Assembly (NCBI GenBank): GCA_944320465.1
Contig: CALUHO010000036.1
Span: 1-32,690 of the forward strand
Direction of reading: 5' to 3'
Source of the DNA: an uncultured Bacteroidales bacterium
Lineage (GTDB): Bacteria; Bacteroidota; Bacteroidia; Bacteroidales; P3
DNA length: 32,690 nt
Under the pieces are notes generated by a model that saw nothing but the letters and a program-made list of their open reading frames with translations, ran no database searches and was not told the origin of the DNA. This document shows positions 15,669 to 24,291 of this stretch, in pieces (the first letter of the stretch is position 1; each line of letters starts with the position of its first letter). Both the position numbers and the translations under genes were made by a program.

Positions 15669-16814
15669 ATGCGACATTTCAGGTTCCATAACCCAGTCAA
15701 GATACTGTTCGGGGCTGGGCAGATATCCAATCTTGCAAGCCAGATTCCCCAGGGTTCCAAAGTGATGATGACCTATGGCGGGGGAAGCATCAAGAAGAAC
15801 GGCGTTTACCAGCAAGTGGTCAAGGCTTTGGCTCCTTTCGAGTTTATCGAGTTTTCGGGCATCGAAGCCAATCCCAAATACGAAACGCTGATGAGGGCGG
15901 TGGAAATCGTCCGCAAGGAGAATGTGGATTTCCTGCTGGCCGTGGGCGGCGGTTCTGTGATAGACGGGACCAAGTTCATTGCAGCGGCTACGTATTTTGA
16001 CGGGACTGATCCTTATGAGATTTGCACTCAGGGGGCTAAGGTGTCCAAGGCAGTGCCTTTCGGCACGGTGCTTACCTTGCCCGCCACCGGGTCGGAGATG
16101 AACAACGGCGCGGTGATAAGCCGTCTCTCCACGCAGGAGAAATACGCTTTTGCCAGTTCCAAGACTTTTCCGCGTTTTTCGATTCTGGATCCGACCGTGA
16201 CCTTGACTTTGCCCGCCAAGCAGCGGGCCAACGGGGTGGTGGACGCTTTTGTGCATGTTACCGAGCAGTACTTGACTTACCCGGTGCAGGCCGATATCCA
16301 GGACCGTTTTTCGGAAAGCATTTTGCAGGTGTTGGTGGACAATGGCATGGAATATGTCAACGACCCGGAGAATATGGATGTGGCTTCGAACGTGATGTGG
16401 GCTTGCACGATGGCCTTGAACGGCTTGATTGCCGCCGGCGTGCCGGAAGACTGGGCCACGCATCAGATCGGCCATGAGATCACGGCTTTGGCCGGCTTGG
16501 ACCACGCGCAGACCTTGGCGATTGTCTGGCCGGGCTTGCAGCGGGTCATGGAAGAGGAAAAGCGTGAAAAGCTGCTGCAGTTCGGCAAACGGGTATGGAA
16601 TGTGGACGATGCCGAGGCGGCGATTGCCAAGACCGAGGAATTTTTCCGTTCTTTGGGGGTAGGCACCCGTTTTTCGGATTATCCTTCGGTGGGCGATGCC
16701 GGTGCCTTGATTGATACGATTGTGGCTCGTTTCGAGGAAAGGGGGACTTTGTTGGGCGAACGTTCGGACATCGACTACCGGAAGGTTCGGGAAATCTTGG
16801 AACTCAGGAAATAA
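15669..16814 (+). CDS. yqhD: Iron-containing alcohol dehydrogenase, YqhD type
   Basis: A 381-residue NADPH-dependent aldehyde reductase / alcohol dehydrogenase of the group III metal-dependent family. It aligns along its length with E. coli YqhD as I recall it: FNPVKILFG-like start (here FHNPVKILFGAG), TYGGGSIKKNGV, and FLLAVGGGSVIDGTKFIAAA. Metal ligands Asp192, His196, His265 and His279 fall at the E. coli positions minus two, so the metal site is intact. In E. coli the enzyme detoxifies short and lipid-derived aldehydes; that role is likely here but inferred. It has its own -7 motif and stands alone. A family A element starts 5 bp past its stop codon. Confidence 0.92.
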   Translation: MRHFRFHNPVKILFGAGQISNLASQIPQGSKVMMTYGGGSIKKNGVYQQVVKALAPFEFIEFSGIEANPKYETLMRAVEIVRKENVDFLLAVGGGSVIDGTKFIAAATYFDGTDPYEICTQGAKVSKAVPFGTVLTLPATGSEMNNGAVISRLSTQEKYAFASSKTFPRFSILDPTVTLTLPAKQRANGVVDAFVHVTEQYLTYPVQADIQDRFSESILQVLVDNGMEYVNDPENMDVASNVMWACTMALNGLIAAGVPEDWATHQIGHEITALAGLDHAQTLAIVWPGLQRVMEEEKREKLLQFGKRVWNVDDAEAAIAKTEEFFRSLGVGTRFSDYPSVGDAGALIDTIVARFEERGTLLGERSDIDYRKVREILELRK

Positions 16815-16819
16815 ATTCA

Positions 16820-17299
16820 GAAGCTGTTTAAATTTATTTGTTTAGGCCATCGGGAGGGGATTTGGAGGGATGGCGCGGCGTTTTTCAAAGGAGGATAGCC
16901 AAGCTATCTGACGTGAAAAACGCAAACGATAGCGAAAGTCGAGCGGGGAAGCAAAGCTTGCTTTGATTTCTCCGAGACCAAGCTATCATCGAGCATCGCT
17001 CAACCCAGACCCGAAATAGCCCCCGATGGGCAAACAAAATCCTGAAACCGGTCCCTGAAAATTCAGCCTTTTCAGGATTGTAAGAAATTTTAACCCAAAT
17101 CGGTCATTAGACTTTGGGGAGATTGCCCGCTTGTGTCATGCAGCATGCTTCTCGCCTAGCCGAAGGCGTAGCGGGCTACGTCGAGGCGTAGCGAGAAACA
17201 GGATGCGGACAGAGGCGGGCAAGATGCCCGAAAGCCTCATTTTCCTAACCGAAAACAGCCCCGGCGTGTCTAATGACTGATTTGGGTTTAAACAGCTTC
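16820..17299 (+). mobile_element. Family A element, long form, carrying a nested family B element
   Basis: The ends are gaagctgtttaaa and tttaaacagcttc, flanked by TCA (16817-16819) and TTA (17300-17302), which fits a TNA target with one change. Relative to the 203-bp form it contains about 78 extra bp after aaaaacgcaaa, itself a hairpin (cgatagc..gctatc, with ggaagcaaagcttgctttga inside). Family B is inserted at 17094-17286. Without B the element is about 282 bp. It fills the gap between the YqhD-like gene and the DUF2520 gene. Confidence 0.88.
17094..17286 (+). mobile_element. Family B MITE-like element, 193 bp, inserted in family A
   Basis: Same length as the copy at 3138. Terminal repeats of 19 bp have one mismatch (cccaaatcggtcattagac versus gtctaatgactgatttggg). 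TTTAA is duplicated at 17089-17093 and 17287-17291; deleting B plus one TTTAA restores the normal family A end aagaaattttaaacagcttc. Confidence 0.9.
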
Positions 17300-17315
17300 T
17301 TATCTTAGAAGAGAC

Positions 17316-18236
17316 ATGGAACAGCATTCGAAGTTCCGGAGCGTGATGGACGAACCGGGACAGTTTGATTTCTACTTAGTGCCGGGTCTTTCGTTGGAAG
17401 AGCAACGGGAAAGGAAGTTGCGGGCTGTCCTGATAGGGGCGGGGAACGTGGCTTTCCATTTGGCGCCGGCTTTGGAACGGGTCGGGATTTGCTGGGTGCA
17501 GGTGTTGAGCCGGAACGCGGAAAATGCCGGGGCCTTGGCTGCTCGTTTGCGCTCGAAACCCGCCTGGGGTGGTTTGGAAGTTTTGGAGAAGGACGGTTTG
17601 GATATGTCCGCGCAGCTGTATTTCCTGGCAGTCCGCGATGAGGCGGTTCCGGCCTTGGCTTCGTGTTTGCGGGAACAAGCTGCGTTGCCGCAAGACCGGA
17701 TTCTGGTCCATGTGTCGGGAGCTTTGCCTTTGGAGGTGCTGAAACCGGATTCGGGACCTTGCGGGGTCTTGTATTTCTTGCAGACTTTCAGCAAGTCGGC
17801 ACCTTGCCCGGACTTTTCGCGGATACCGGTTTGCATCGAGGCTTCGGATTCCCCGACTTTGGAGTGTCTGGAACGTTTGGCAAGGTCGTTGTCGGGAAAA
17901 GTCCGGGTCTTGGATTCCCGGCAGCGTTCCTTCCTGCATTTGGGAGGCGTTTTCGCTTGCAACTACGTCAATTTCATGTATACGGTTGCTTACGACCTGT
18001 TCCGGGAGCAAGGTATCGACTTCTCTCTTTTGGCCCCCTTGATGGAAGAGACTTTGCGCAAGGCGGAGGCGAACCCTCCCTTTGCGGTGCAGACCGGACC
18101 GGCGGCACGCGGTGATGCGGCGGTGCTGGCCCGTCAGGAGGCCTTGCTGGCTTCGTCGGAAACCGGCCGGGCTTATCTGGAGGTGTATCGTCTGCTGGCC
18201 AAGGCGGTGCAGGAACGTGCCGGGAAGAAGATTTGA
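17316..18236 (+). CDS. Rossmann-fold and DUF2520 domain protein
   Basis: A 306-residue protein of the 6-phosphogluconate dehydrogenase-like / F420-NADP oxidoreductase-like superfamily. The dinucleotide-binding GAGNVAFHLA (41-50) starts a Rossmann domain, and the DUF2520 helical domain covers about 170-300 (FLHLGGVFACNYVNFMYTVAYDL). The substrate is not known for this family. An unusual N-terminal extension of about 35 residues (including DEPGQFDFYLVPGLSLEEQ) precedes the usual start of the fold; Met11 or the TTG at Leu35 could be the true start, and the upstream family A element might have altered the original 5' end. It lies 30 bp before KdsC, a pairing common in Bacteroidetes. TATCTTAG at 17301-17308 is a near -7 motif. 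Confidence 0.82.
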   Translation: MEQHSKFRSVMDEPGQFDFYLVPGLSLEEQRERKLRAVLIGAGNVAFHLAPALERVGICWVQVLSRNAENAGALAARLRSKPAWGGLEVLEKDGLDMSAQLYFLAVRDEAVPALASCLREQAALPQDRILVHVSGALPLEVLKPDSGPCGVLYFLQTFSKSAPCPDFSRIPVCIEASDSPTLECLERLARSLSGKVRVLDSRQRSFLHLGGVFACNYVNFMYTVAYDLFREQGIDFSLLAPLMEETLRKAEANPPFAVQTGPAARGDAAVLARQEALLASSETGRAYLEVYRLLAKAVQERAGKKI

Positions 18237-18266
18237 ATTACGGATACGAATCAGACGAATAAGAAA

Positions 18267-18788
18267 ATGGCGAACTATAAAGCGAAACTGCCGAAGATAA
18301 CTACTTTTATCTTCGACTTTGACGGGGTCATGAGCGATGGGAGAGTGTGGCTGATTGATGAGGAAAACCAGATCCGGAACACGAACGTGAAAGACGGGTA
18401 TGCCTTGCATCATGCGGTCAAGAAGGGGTACCATGTGGCGGTCATCTCCGGCGGCAAAGGGCATTCCCTCCATATGCGCATGTCTTTCTTGGGGGTAAAG
18501 GATGTGTTCACTCAGGTGTCCTATAAGAAGGATAAGTTTTTGGAATACCTGCGAGACAATAACTTGCAGCCGGAAGAAGTGCTGTATATGGGCGATGATA
18601 TTCCGGATTACGAGGTGATGCGCCTGAGCGGGGTCGCGGCTTGCCCGGCCGATGCGGCGGTGGAAATCCAGGAAATCGCCGACTACATTTCTGGCAAGAA
18701 GGGGGGCGATGGTTGCGTGCGGGATGTGATCGAGCAAGTGATGCGGGTGAGGGGGGATTGGTTCGACGAAGCTTCTCTGCACTGGTGA
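18267..18788 (+). CDS. kdsC: 3-deoxy-D-manno-octulosonate 8-phosphate phosphatase (KdsC-like HAD)
   Basis: A 173-residue HAD-superfamily phosphatase without a cap domain, the normal KdsC build. It removes the phosphate from Kdo-8-phosphate to give Kdo for the lipopolysaccharide core in the cytoplasm. The nucleophile and acid are Asp17 and Asp19 (FDFDGV). Ser61 lies in VISGGKG; the basic motif is SYKKDKF, and GDDIPD (109-114) completes the active site. The C-terminal tail (GGDGCVRDVIEQVM) is the tetramer tail typical of KdsC. It is co-directional with the DUF2520 gene. Confidence 0.9.
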   Translation: MANYKAKLPKITTFIFDFDGVMSDGRVWLIDEENQIRNTNVKDGYALHHAVKKGYHVAVISGGKGHSLHMRMSFLGVKDVFTQVSYKKDKFLEYLRDNNLQPEEVLYMGDDIPDYEVMRLSGVAACPADAAVEIQEIADYISGKKGGDGCVRDVIEQVMRVRGDWFDEASLHW

Positions 18789-18917
18789 AGAGAAGCGGCC
18801 GGCGGATGTTTTGCGCCGGGAAGCCTGATTTCTTGTTCCGGGATTTTTTTGGAGATTGCTATTTGGCAAGATGGTCTCCCGGTTTTGCGCTCTCAGGTTC
18901 CCAATCGGGTGTTTTTA

Positions 18918-19198
18918 GAAGCTGTTTAAATTTATTTGTTTAGGTCATCGGGAGGGGATTTCGAGGGATGGCGCCGCGTTTTTCAAAGGAGGATAGCCGA
19001 GCTATCTGACGTGAAAAACGCAAACGATAGCGAAAGTCGAGCGGGGAATCAAAGCTTGCTTTGATTTCTCTGAGACCAAGCTATCATCGAGCCTCGCTCA
19101 ACCAGACCCGAAATAGCCCCCGATGGGCAAACAAAATCCTGAAACTGCCCCCTGAAAATCCATTCTTTTCAGGATTGCAAGAAATTTTAAACAGCTTC
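18918..19198 (+). mobile_element. Family A MITE-like element, long form, 281 bp
   Basis: The ends are gaagctgtttaaa and tttaaacagcttc, flanked by TTA (18915-18917) and TCA (19199-19201). It contains the same 78-bp hairpin insert as the copy at 16820 (cgatagcgaaagtcgagcgg, then aatcaaagcttgctttgatt) but no family B. Together with the copy at 16820, in the same orientation, it brackets the DUF2520-kdsC pair. Confidence 0.88.
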
Positions 19199-19870
19199 TC
19201 ATGTTGAAGGACAACCTAAAACTGCATTCTTGACTGTTTGAGGGTCTTAATCGCAAGGTTTTGGAGGGAGGATTTCCAGAAGCGTCAGGTGTATGGGAAA
19301 ACCGATTAAAATGCTTTTCCGAAAGCGGGGATTGCAAGGGGAATCTCTGATATGAAAACTGGGGCAAGTCTCCGTTGGGGCTTGATACAGGTCTTGACGT
19401 AAGAATGAAACCGGACTCCATGATTTTGTAATCTCAGAATCGAAGTGGACCTTGCTTCTGTTCCCGACTTTGCGTAGCTTTGCTCCCGGCAAACAGAGGG
19501 CTGTCTGCATGGATTTTCCATTTTGCTTGAACCAGAGGGTCTGAAGGCTTGCTTCGGACATAGGGATTGGAACATTACCTAAATACGTTGGACATGCGTT
19601 TTTGAGGAGGATGACATTTTAACATTTTTCAGCAGGCTTTTATTTAATCAACGAATTGTCGAATAGATGATTATGCTGACAGGTGATGCCGGCGGGGGCT
19701 TTCCGTCCTTTTGCGTGTCCCTGTTCCTTGTCTGGTATTTACCGCAGAAGGAGGGGATGTTGTCTTCGTCCGGATTCCATTTACCGGATAGATTCTTCAA
19801 AAAATCAGCCAAAATGACCCAAGAAACCAAAACAATAAAATAAACCAAAACAACCAAAAAAACCTTTGAC
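19199..19870. other. Gene-free stretch upstream of the T9SS adhesin
   Basis: No supported gene. It contains an 18-bp word (gcgtagctttgctcccgg, 19472-19489) repeated exactly at 24211-24228, and an A-rich tract with aaccaaaac words just before the adhesin start. A minus-strand frame, 19648-19872 (74 codons), would encode a hydrophobic segment, but it mostly reads the complement of the A-rich leader. No exact TAnnTTTG motif was found near the adhesin start. Confidence 0.5.
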
Positions 19871-22800
19871 ATGAAAAAGATTCTTGCAGCGTTTATCGCG
19901 CTGTTCCCTTTCTGGGGATTTTCGGCTGAAAACCAGCTTGATGCGAGACCTGCCGGGGCTTCAGCTCCTGGCAGTCGTCCGGTTCCGGTCCGGATCCGGC
20001 AGATTGGCCAGAAACCTGCGGCGGAGGCCGATAAGGCTGTCGTGACTCTGACTGTGGAGTACAATTGGGGTGATGGCACCGGTTACCAATTGCTGCTGGA
20101 TGCCGATGCGACGGCTTTCGGCACGCTTTTTCCTTCCGATGCCAATGTCGGCTATTGGAACGAATCCGGAGGAATCGCGGATTCCGTTTATGCAGGATTC
20201 GAATACAAGATTCCTGCCGATGCCTCGGGAGACTTGGATTCAGGCCGGTTCGTTCTGGCTGGCGAATCCGTTTCTGTAGCCATCGATCCGGGAACGTACG
20301 ATTTCGTGGTTCCTTGCATGATGCCCTTCTATTACTGTGTCGCGTTTTCCAGCTACGGGCAGAACCGGGGCGATGATTTTGCATTCGAGGCCGGTATGGA
20401 GTATGTGTTCGAAGTGGTGGAAGCGGAAGATTTCCTGGATGAAACCATCTTCCGTACCGTGCCGCCAGTGAACTTGGCCGTGAATGCCATCCCGTCTCCT
20501 GTAAACGGATTGGAACTGGCGCAGGAAGAAGTGGTTGCCGAAATCGGGAACGTGGGAACCAAGGCGGTGGATTCCTATTCGTTGGCTTTGACTGTGGACG
20601 GCAAGGCTGTCGCCACGGAAACGGTGGAAGGAAGGTTGGAACCCGGCGGGACGTATCTTCACACCTTTGCGGAGAAAGCGGATTTGTCCGCACCGGGCGT
20701 GCATACGGTGCAGGTGGAAGTCTTGTTGGCAGAGGACACGGTCTTGGAGAATAATGTCCTGGCCAAGACGGTCTATCATGCGGAAGCGGTCGAGGCCCCC
20801 TTTTTCTGTGACTTCGATACGGAAGAAGACATGGCAGGCTGGGTGTCTCTTGATGAGAACGGAGATGGCATACAATGGTACCGGAACGAGGGGTTCGATT
20901 ATGGGGAATCCGGAGAAGGGGCAGCGGCTTTCATCTCCTATAACAATGCCATGCCTCTGGATGATTATCTGCTGACGTTGAATCCGGTTTCGTTGAAGGC
21001 CGGGAAAAACCACGTGGCCTTTTATTTCCGTTCTTCCGCCGCATCGGTGTTCACGGAAAACCTGCGGCTTCTGTACGGGCCTACGGCCGATGTGGATGCG
21101 ATGGAGGTGCTTTGGGAGGAAAAAGGCTTCGCCCATGATGCGTTCCGTTTCCAATCGGTGGAATTCGAACTGGAGGAGGACGGGCCCTGCTATTTCGCGT
21201 TCCAAGCCTTTTCCGAACCGGGTATGATGGGGATACAGGTCGATAATGTCTTGATAGGAACGGGGGCCTATACGGGGATTCCGGATTTGCGCGTGGATTG
21301 TTTGTTGCTGCCGGTATCTTCTTGCGGCCTGGGCCAAGCGGAACCTGTGGGTGTGGCGGTTTCCAATGTCGGGACCATGGATGTTTCCCGCCTTGTCCTA
21401 GAATGCGAACTGGACGGGACTCCTTTTGCTTCGGATACCTTGGAGATGCTTGTGCCCCAAGGAGAGAGCCGGGAAGTCTGGTTTGAGAAAGCATTTGATT
21501 TCTCCCGGGAAGGCGAATACGGTTTGTCCGTGACGGTCAAGGTTTGTCCCCAAGGGGACGAGGTGGCCGAGCAGGTGACGGACAATAATGATGGAAGGGG
21601 AAAAGTGGTCCATTACGAACCTGTCCGTTTGTTGCGCACGGATTTCACGGATGCGGCATCGAGGACGGATTGGACTTGCACGGAGGGGGCTTGGACCTAT
21701 GACGAAGCCTACCGGGCGGTGGCAGCCAAAGATTCCATGCCTTTGATTTCCCGTTGCGTGGAAATGGAAGAGGGCAAGGATTACCGCTTTTCCATGAATT
21801 ACCTGGCAGGAGGATACGTGTCCACCATCGCGGTCGTGGATGATTTCGACCTGCGTTACGGTTTGTCCGGGACACCGGTGGAAGAATGGGACACGCTTGC
21901 GTGCTACCGCTACCATTCGACCCATGAAAGTTTCAGATTGCTGGACACGACCTTCTCTGTTCCCGTGTCAGGCGAGTACAGTTTTGCCATCGTTCCCAGG
22001 ACCTTGCACGGGACTTTCTTCGTCAACCGGGTCGAGATTTCCGAACAGCTGGCTTATGACGTGCGCCTGGAGGCTTTCGGCGGCTTTGCTTCCCGGATTC
22101 CTGCCGATCAGGCTGCGGCTTCGCGCAAGGCTTGGTTTTCGGTATCCGACCGGGGGACGGAACCCGTGGATACGGTCTTGCTGTCGATCCTGATGGACGG
22201 AGAGGAGATAGCAAGGGAGGCCGTTTCCATGTCCGGGAACGGGAACGCGACTGTGGCGGCTCTCGATTTCAGCTTGGGTTCCTTGGATCCCGGACTCACG
22301 AAAACCTTGACCGCCCGCGTGGCTGCCAAGGGGCATGAGCAAGAAGACACGAACGAGGATAACGAGGCCGTGGCACTTGTCATGCTGACGGATTCTGTCT
22401 TGGCTTACGACAGGGTGGATACAAGCATGTACGAAAATCCTGCGTACCAATTGAACGGGCGCGGGCTTGCGGCCGGGATGGTCTTCGATGTGCCGGTGGC
22501 CGACACGCTGACGGCGATTTCGGTTGGCTGGACTTCCGCGTTCACCGACCAGACGATTGGTTTGTATGTTTACCATTGGGACAGGGAGAGTGCAAGCCTG
22601 GGTTCATTGATTCATGGGATGTCCGTTTCCAAGGGACTGGCTTCCGGCCAGACCGAGTACCCGTTGCCGGCCCTGCTTTTGTCGCCCGGTTCGTATATGA
22701 TTGCTGTCAGCTTCAGCGGTTATGCGTTGGTCAGCGACATGCAGCCGCTTGATGCGATTTACCTGATTTCCGACGGACAGGCCTACTTGCAGACGGGAGG

Positions 22801-24001
22801 TCTGGGCTACGCGGCCATACGCGGGGTTTTCGGTACAGGAACGCCTGTGGCCAAGGATGTCATGGTGGAATCTTTCCTGAGCCCGGGAGAGTCCGGTCTG
22901 TTTTCCGCTAACGAGGAAGTCCGGATCAAAGTCCGCAACCTGGGTTACGAAACGGTTTCCTTCCCTTTGTCTTTGCATGTGGATGAAAATGTGAGCACGC
23001 AGACGGTGGAACTGGATGGGTACGGTTCTGGCGAGGTGGTTTTCACAGCCGACCTTTCCAGGACGGAAACGGTTTATTCCTTGCGTGCCGTCGCGGCTTT
23101 GGACGGGGACGAGAACCCGGGGAACGACACGCTGGAAATGCAAGTGCGTACCTATGGCCCGGCCGACCCCTACCATCTGGATTTCGAGTATTGCTCCGAT
23201 TTTGCCGTGGATTCCTTTAATCCGGCTTGGACTTCGGTAGACGGGGACGGCCTGCCCTCCGGAGGCTGGGAAGGCACGACCTATCCGCATGAAGGGGAAT
23301 CTTTCGGGTTCATGGCGTTCAATCCCGCCTTGACGGTCCCGCCTCTGACGGAAACGGCAGGGGATTATATCGCGCCGCACGGGGGGCAACGTTTCGGCAT
23401 CAGTATCTATTCGTCCGATGGTGCCAACAACGATTGGCTGATTTCGCCCGAACTGCTGTTGCCTGCACAGGATGCGAAGATGGAATTCTACGTGAAGAGC
23501 TACATGGAAGCAGACGGCTTGGAGCAGTACAAGGTGCTTGTTTCGGAAAAGACGGCGGCAACCGGGGATTTTGTGGAAATCGGCGGTGTCAGGGAAGCCC
23601 CGGCGGATGCGTGGGAGCATGTGGAAGTGGATTTGTCGGCCTATGCGGGCAAAAAAGTGCATCTGGCGATCCAATGTGTTTCTGACAACGTTTTTGCATT
23701 CATGATTGATGACATTTCGGTATCCAGGCCTGGTTCTTCCAATGAGCAAGGCTTGAGTGCTGATGCGGAGGTGGTCCTTTATCCGAACCCGGCTTCGGAA
23801 AGGTTGGCTGTCCGTTCCTACGGGGCCGCGATAGACCAGGTTTCCATCTACGACCTGCAAGGTCGTTTGGTGTACCGTTCGGCTCAGGGCCTTGGTGTGG
23901 AAGAGTTCCGGTATGACGTGGAAGGCATGAAGTCCGGTCTGTACATCGTGGAAACCCGGACGGACCGGGGTGTTTCGGTATCCCGTTTGATTGTCCGCTA
24001 A
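19871..24001 (+). CDS. Type IX-secreted gingipain-adhesin-like surface protein (DUF2436, adhesin domains, T9SS type A sorting domain)
   Basis: A 1376-residue exported protein. The signal peptide MKKILAAFIALFPFWGFSA is followed by a DUF2436-like domain at about 56-185, with WGDGTGYQLLLDADATAFG closely resembling the adhesin modules of Porphyromonas gingipains and HagA. CARDB-like beta-sandwich repeats (each with a VSNVGT/IGNVGT-type motif and ending in a DNN/ENN turn) alternate with jelly-roll cleaved-adhesin / choice-of-anchor-J-like domains at about 308-465, 588-725 and 1098-1280 (DFEYCSDFAVDSFNPAWTSVDG). The C-terminal 75 residues (VVLYPNPASERL, VSIYDLQGRLVY, GLYIVETRTDRG) are a type A T9SS sorting domain, to be removed by PorU. 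No protease catalytic domain is present, so adhesion or haem/protein binding is more likely than proteolysis. PorU is encoded 4 kb away. Confidence 0.88.
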   Translation: MKKILAAFIALFPFWGFSAENQLDARPAGASAPGSRPVPVRIRQIGQKPAAEADKAVVTLTVEYNWGDGTGYQLLLDADATAFGTLFPSDANVGYWNESGGIADSVYAGFEYKIPADASGDLDSGRFVLAGESVSVAIDPGTYDFVVPCMMPFYYCVAFSSYGQNRGDDFAFEAGMEYVFEVVEAEDFLDETIFRTVPPVNLAVNAIPSPVNGLELAQEEVVAEIGNVGTKAVDSYSLALTVDGKAVATETVEGRLEPGGTYLHTFAEKADLSAPGVHTVQVEVLLAEDTVLENNVLAKTVYHAEAVEAPFFCDFDTEEDMAGWVSLDENGDGIQWYRNEGFDYGESGEGAAAFISYNNAMPLDDYLLTLNPVSLKAGKNHVAFYFRSSAASVFTENLRLLYGPTADVDAMEVLWEEKGFAHDAFRFQSVEFELEEDGPCYFAFQAFSEPGMMGIQVDNVLIGTGAYTGIPDLRVDCLLLPVSSCGLGQAEPVGVAVSNVGTMDVSRLVLECELDGTPFASDTLEMLVPQGESREVWFEKAFDFSREGEYGLSVTVKVCPQGDEVAEQVTDNNDGRGKVVHYEPVRLLRTDFTDAASRTDWTCTEGAWTYDEAYRAVAAKDSMPLISRCVEMEEGKDYRFSMNYLAGGYVSTIAVVDDFDLRYGLSGTPVEEWDTLACYRYHSTHESFRLLDTTFSVPVSGEYSFAIVPRTLHGTFFVNRVEISEQLAYDVRLEAFGGFASRIPADQAAASRKAWFSVSDRGTEPVDTVLLSILMDGEEIAREAVSMSGNGNATVAALDFSLGSLDPGLTKTLTARVAAKGHEQEDTNEDNEAVALVMLTDSVLAYDRVDTSMYENPAYQLNGRGLAAGMVFDVPVADTLTAISVGWTSAFTDQTIGLYVYHWDRESASLGSLIHGMSVSKGLASGQTEYPLPALLLSPGSYMIAVSFSGYALVSDMQPLDAIYLISDGQAYLQTGGLGYAAIRGVFGTGTPVAKDVMVESFLSPGESGLFSANEEVRIKVRNLGYETVSFPLSLHVDENVSTQTVELDGYGSGEVVFTADLSRTETVYSLRAVAALDGDENPGNDTLEMQVRTYGPADPYHLDFEYCSDFAVDSFNPAWTSVDGDGLPSGGWEGTTYPHEGESFGFMAFNPALTVPPLTETAGDYIAPHGGQRFGISIYSSDGANNDWLISPELLLPAQDAKMEFYVKSYMEADGLEQYKVLVSEKTAATGDFVEIGGVREAPADAWEHVEVDLSAYAGKKVHLAIQCVSDNVFAFMIDDISVSRPGSSNEQGLSADAEVVLYPNPASERLAVRSYGAAIDQVSIYDLQGRLVYRSAQGLGVEEFRYDVEGMKSGLYIVETRTDRGVSVSRLIVR

Positions 24002-24076
24002 CCATGTCGGGCGGATAGGATTCCCGGTAGGGCCGGCTGGAGCAGGTTTGCAGAGGCTGGCTCGTCGGGAATCCGC

Positions 24077-24180
24077 AAAGGGTATCCTGTATCGGTGGTG
24101 AGTCTGCCTTGCTGTTTGTCCGCTTTCCGGAGCGGCTTGACCGGCAGGATTCGCGGCTTCCGGGATACCCTTTGTTTTTT
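24077..24180 (+). terminator. Large stem-loop with T-tract after the adhesin gene
   Basis: AAAGGGTATCC (24077-24087) pairs perfectly with GGATACCCTTT (24163-24173), followed by gtttttt. The 75-nt interior has nested pairs CTGCC/GGCAG and CCGCT/AGCGG. The T-tract and position 76 bp after the adhesin stop suggest a terminator, larger and more structured than usual. Confidence 0.55.
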
Positions 24181-24249
24181 GCCCGTGCATACCGAGTACT
24201 GGTGGAAAAAGCGTAGCTTTGCTCCCGGTTTCCTGGCGTGTTTGCGGAA

Positions 24250-24276
24250 TATCTTTGAATTTGTTGAATATCTTTG
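24250..24276 (+). promoter_or_regulatory. Tandem -7 motifs before the DUF3089 gene
   Basis: TATCTTTG, an exact TAnnTTTG, occurs at 24250-24257 and again at 24269-24276 within a 13-bp direct repeat (aatatctttgaat). A TTTG at 24241-24244 could be a -33 box for the second but is spaced 24 bp. The first would start transcription near 24264. Confidence 0.45.
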
Positions 24277-24291
24277 AATATGAGTGGGATC

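Noticed and set aside
19247..19575. Overlapping minus-strand frames of 89-104 codons
   Set aside because: No signal, domain or start context; the two frames compete with each other, and one reads into a family A element.
22604..24190. 528-codon minus-strand frame in the adhesin gene
   Set aside because: His/Arg/Gly-rich shadow without recognisable features; the plus frame has T9SS and adhesin motifs.
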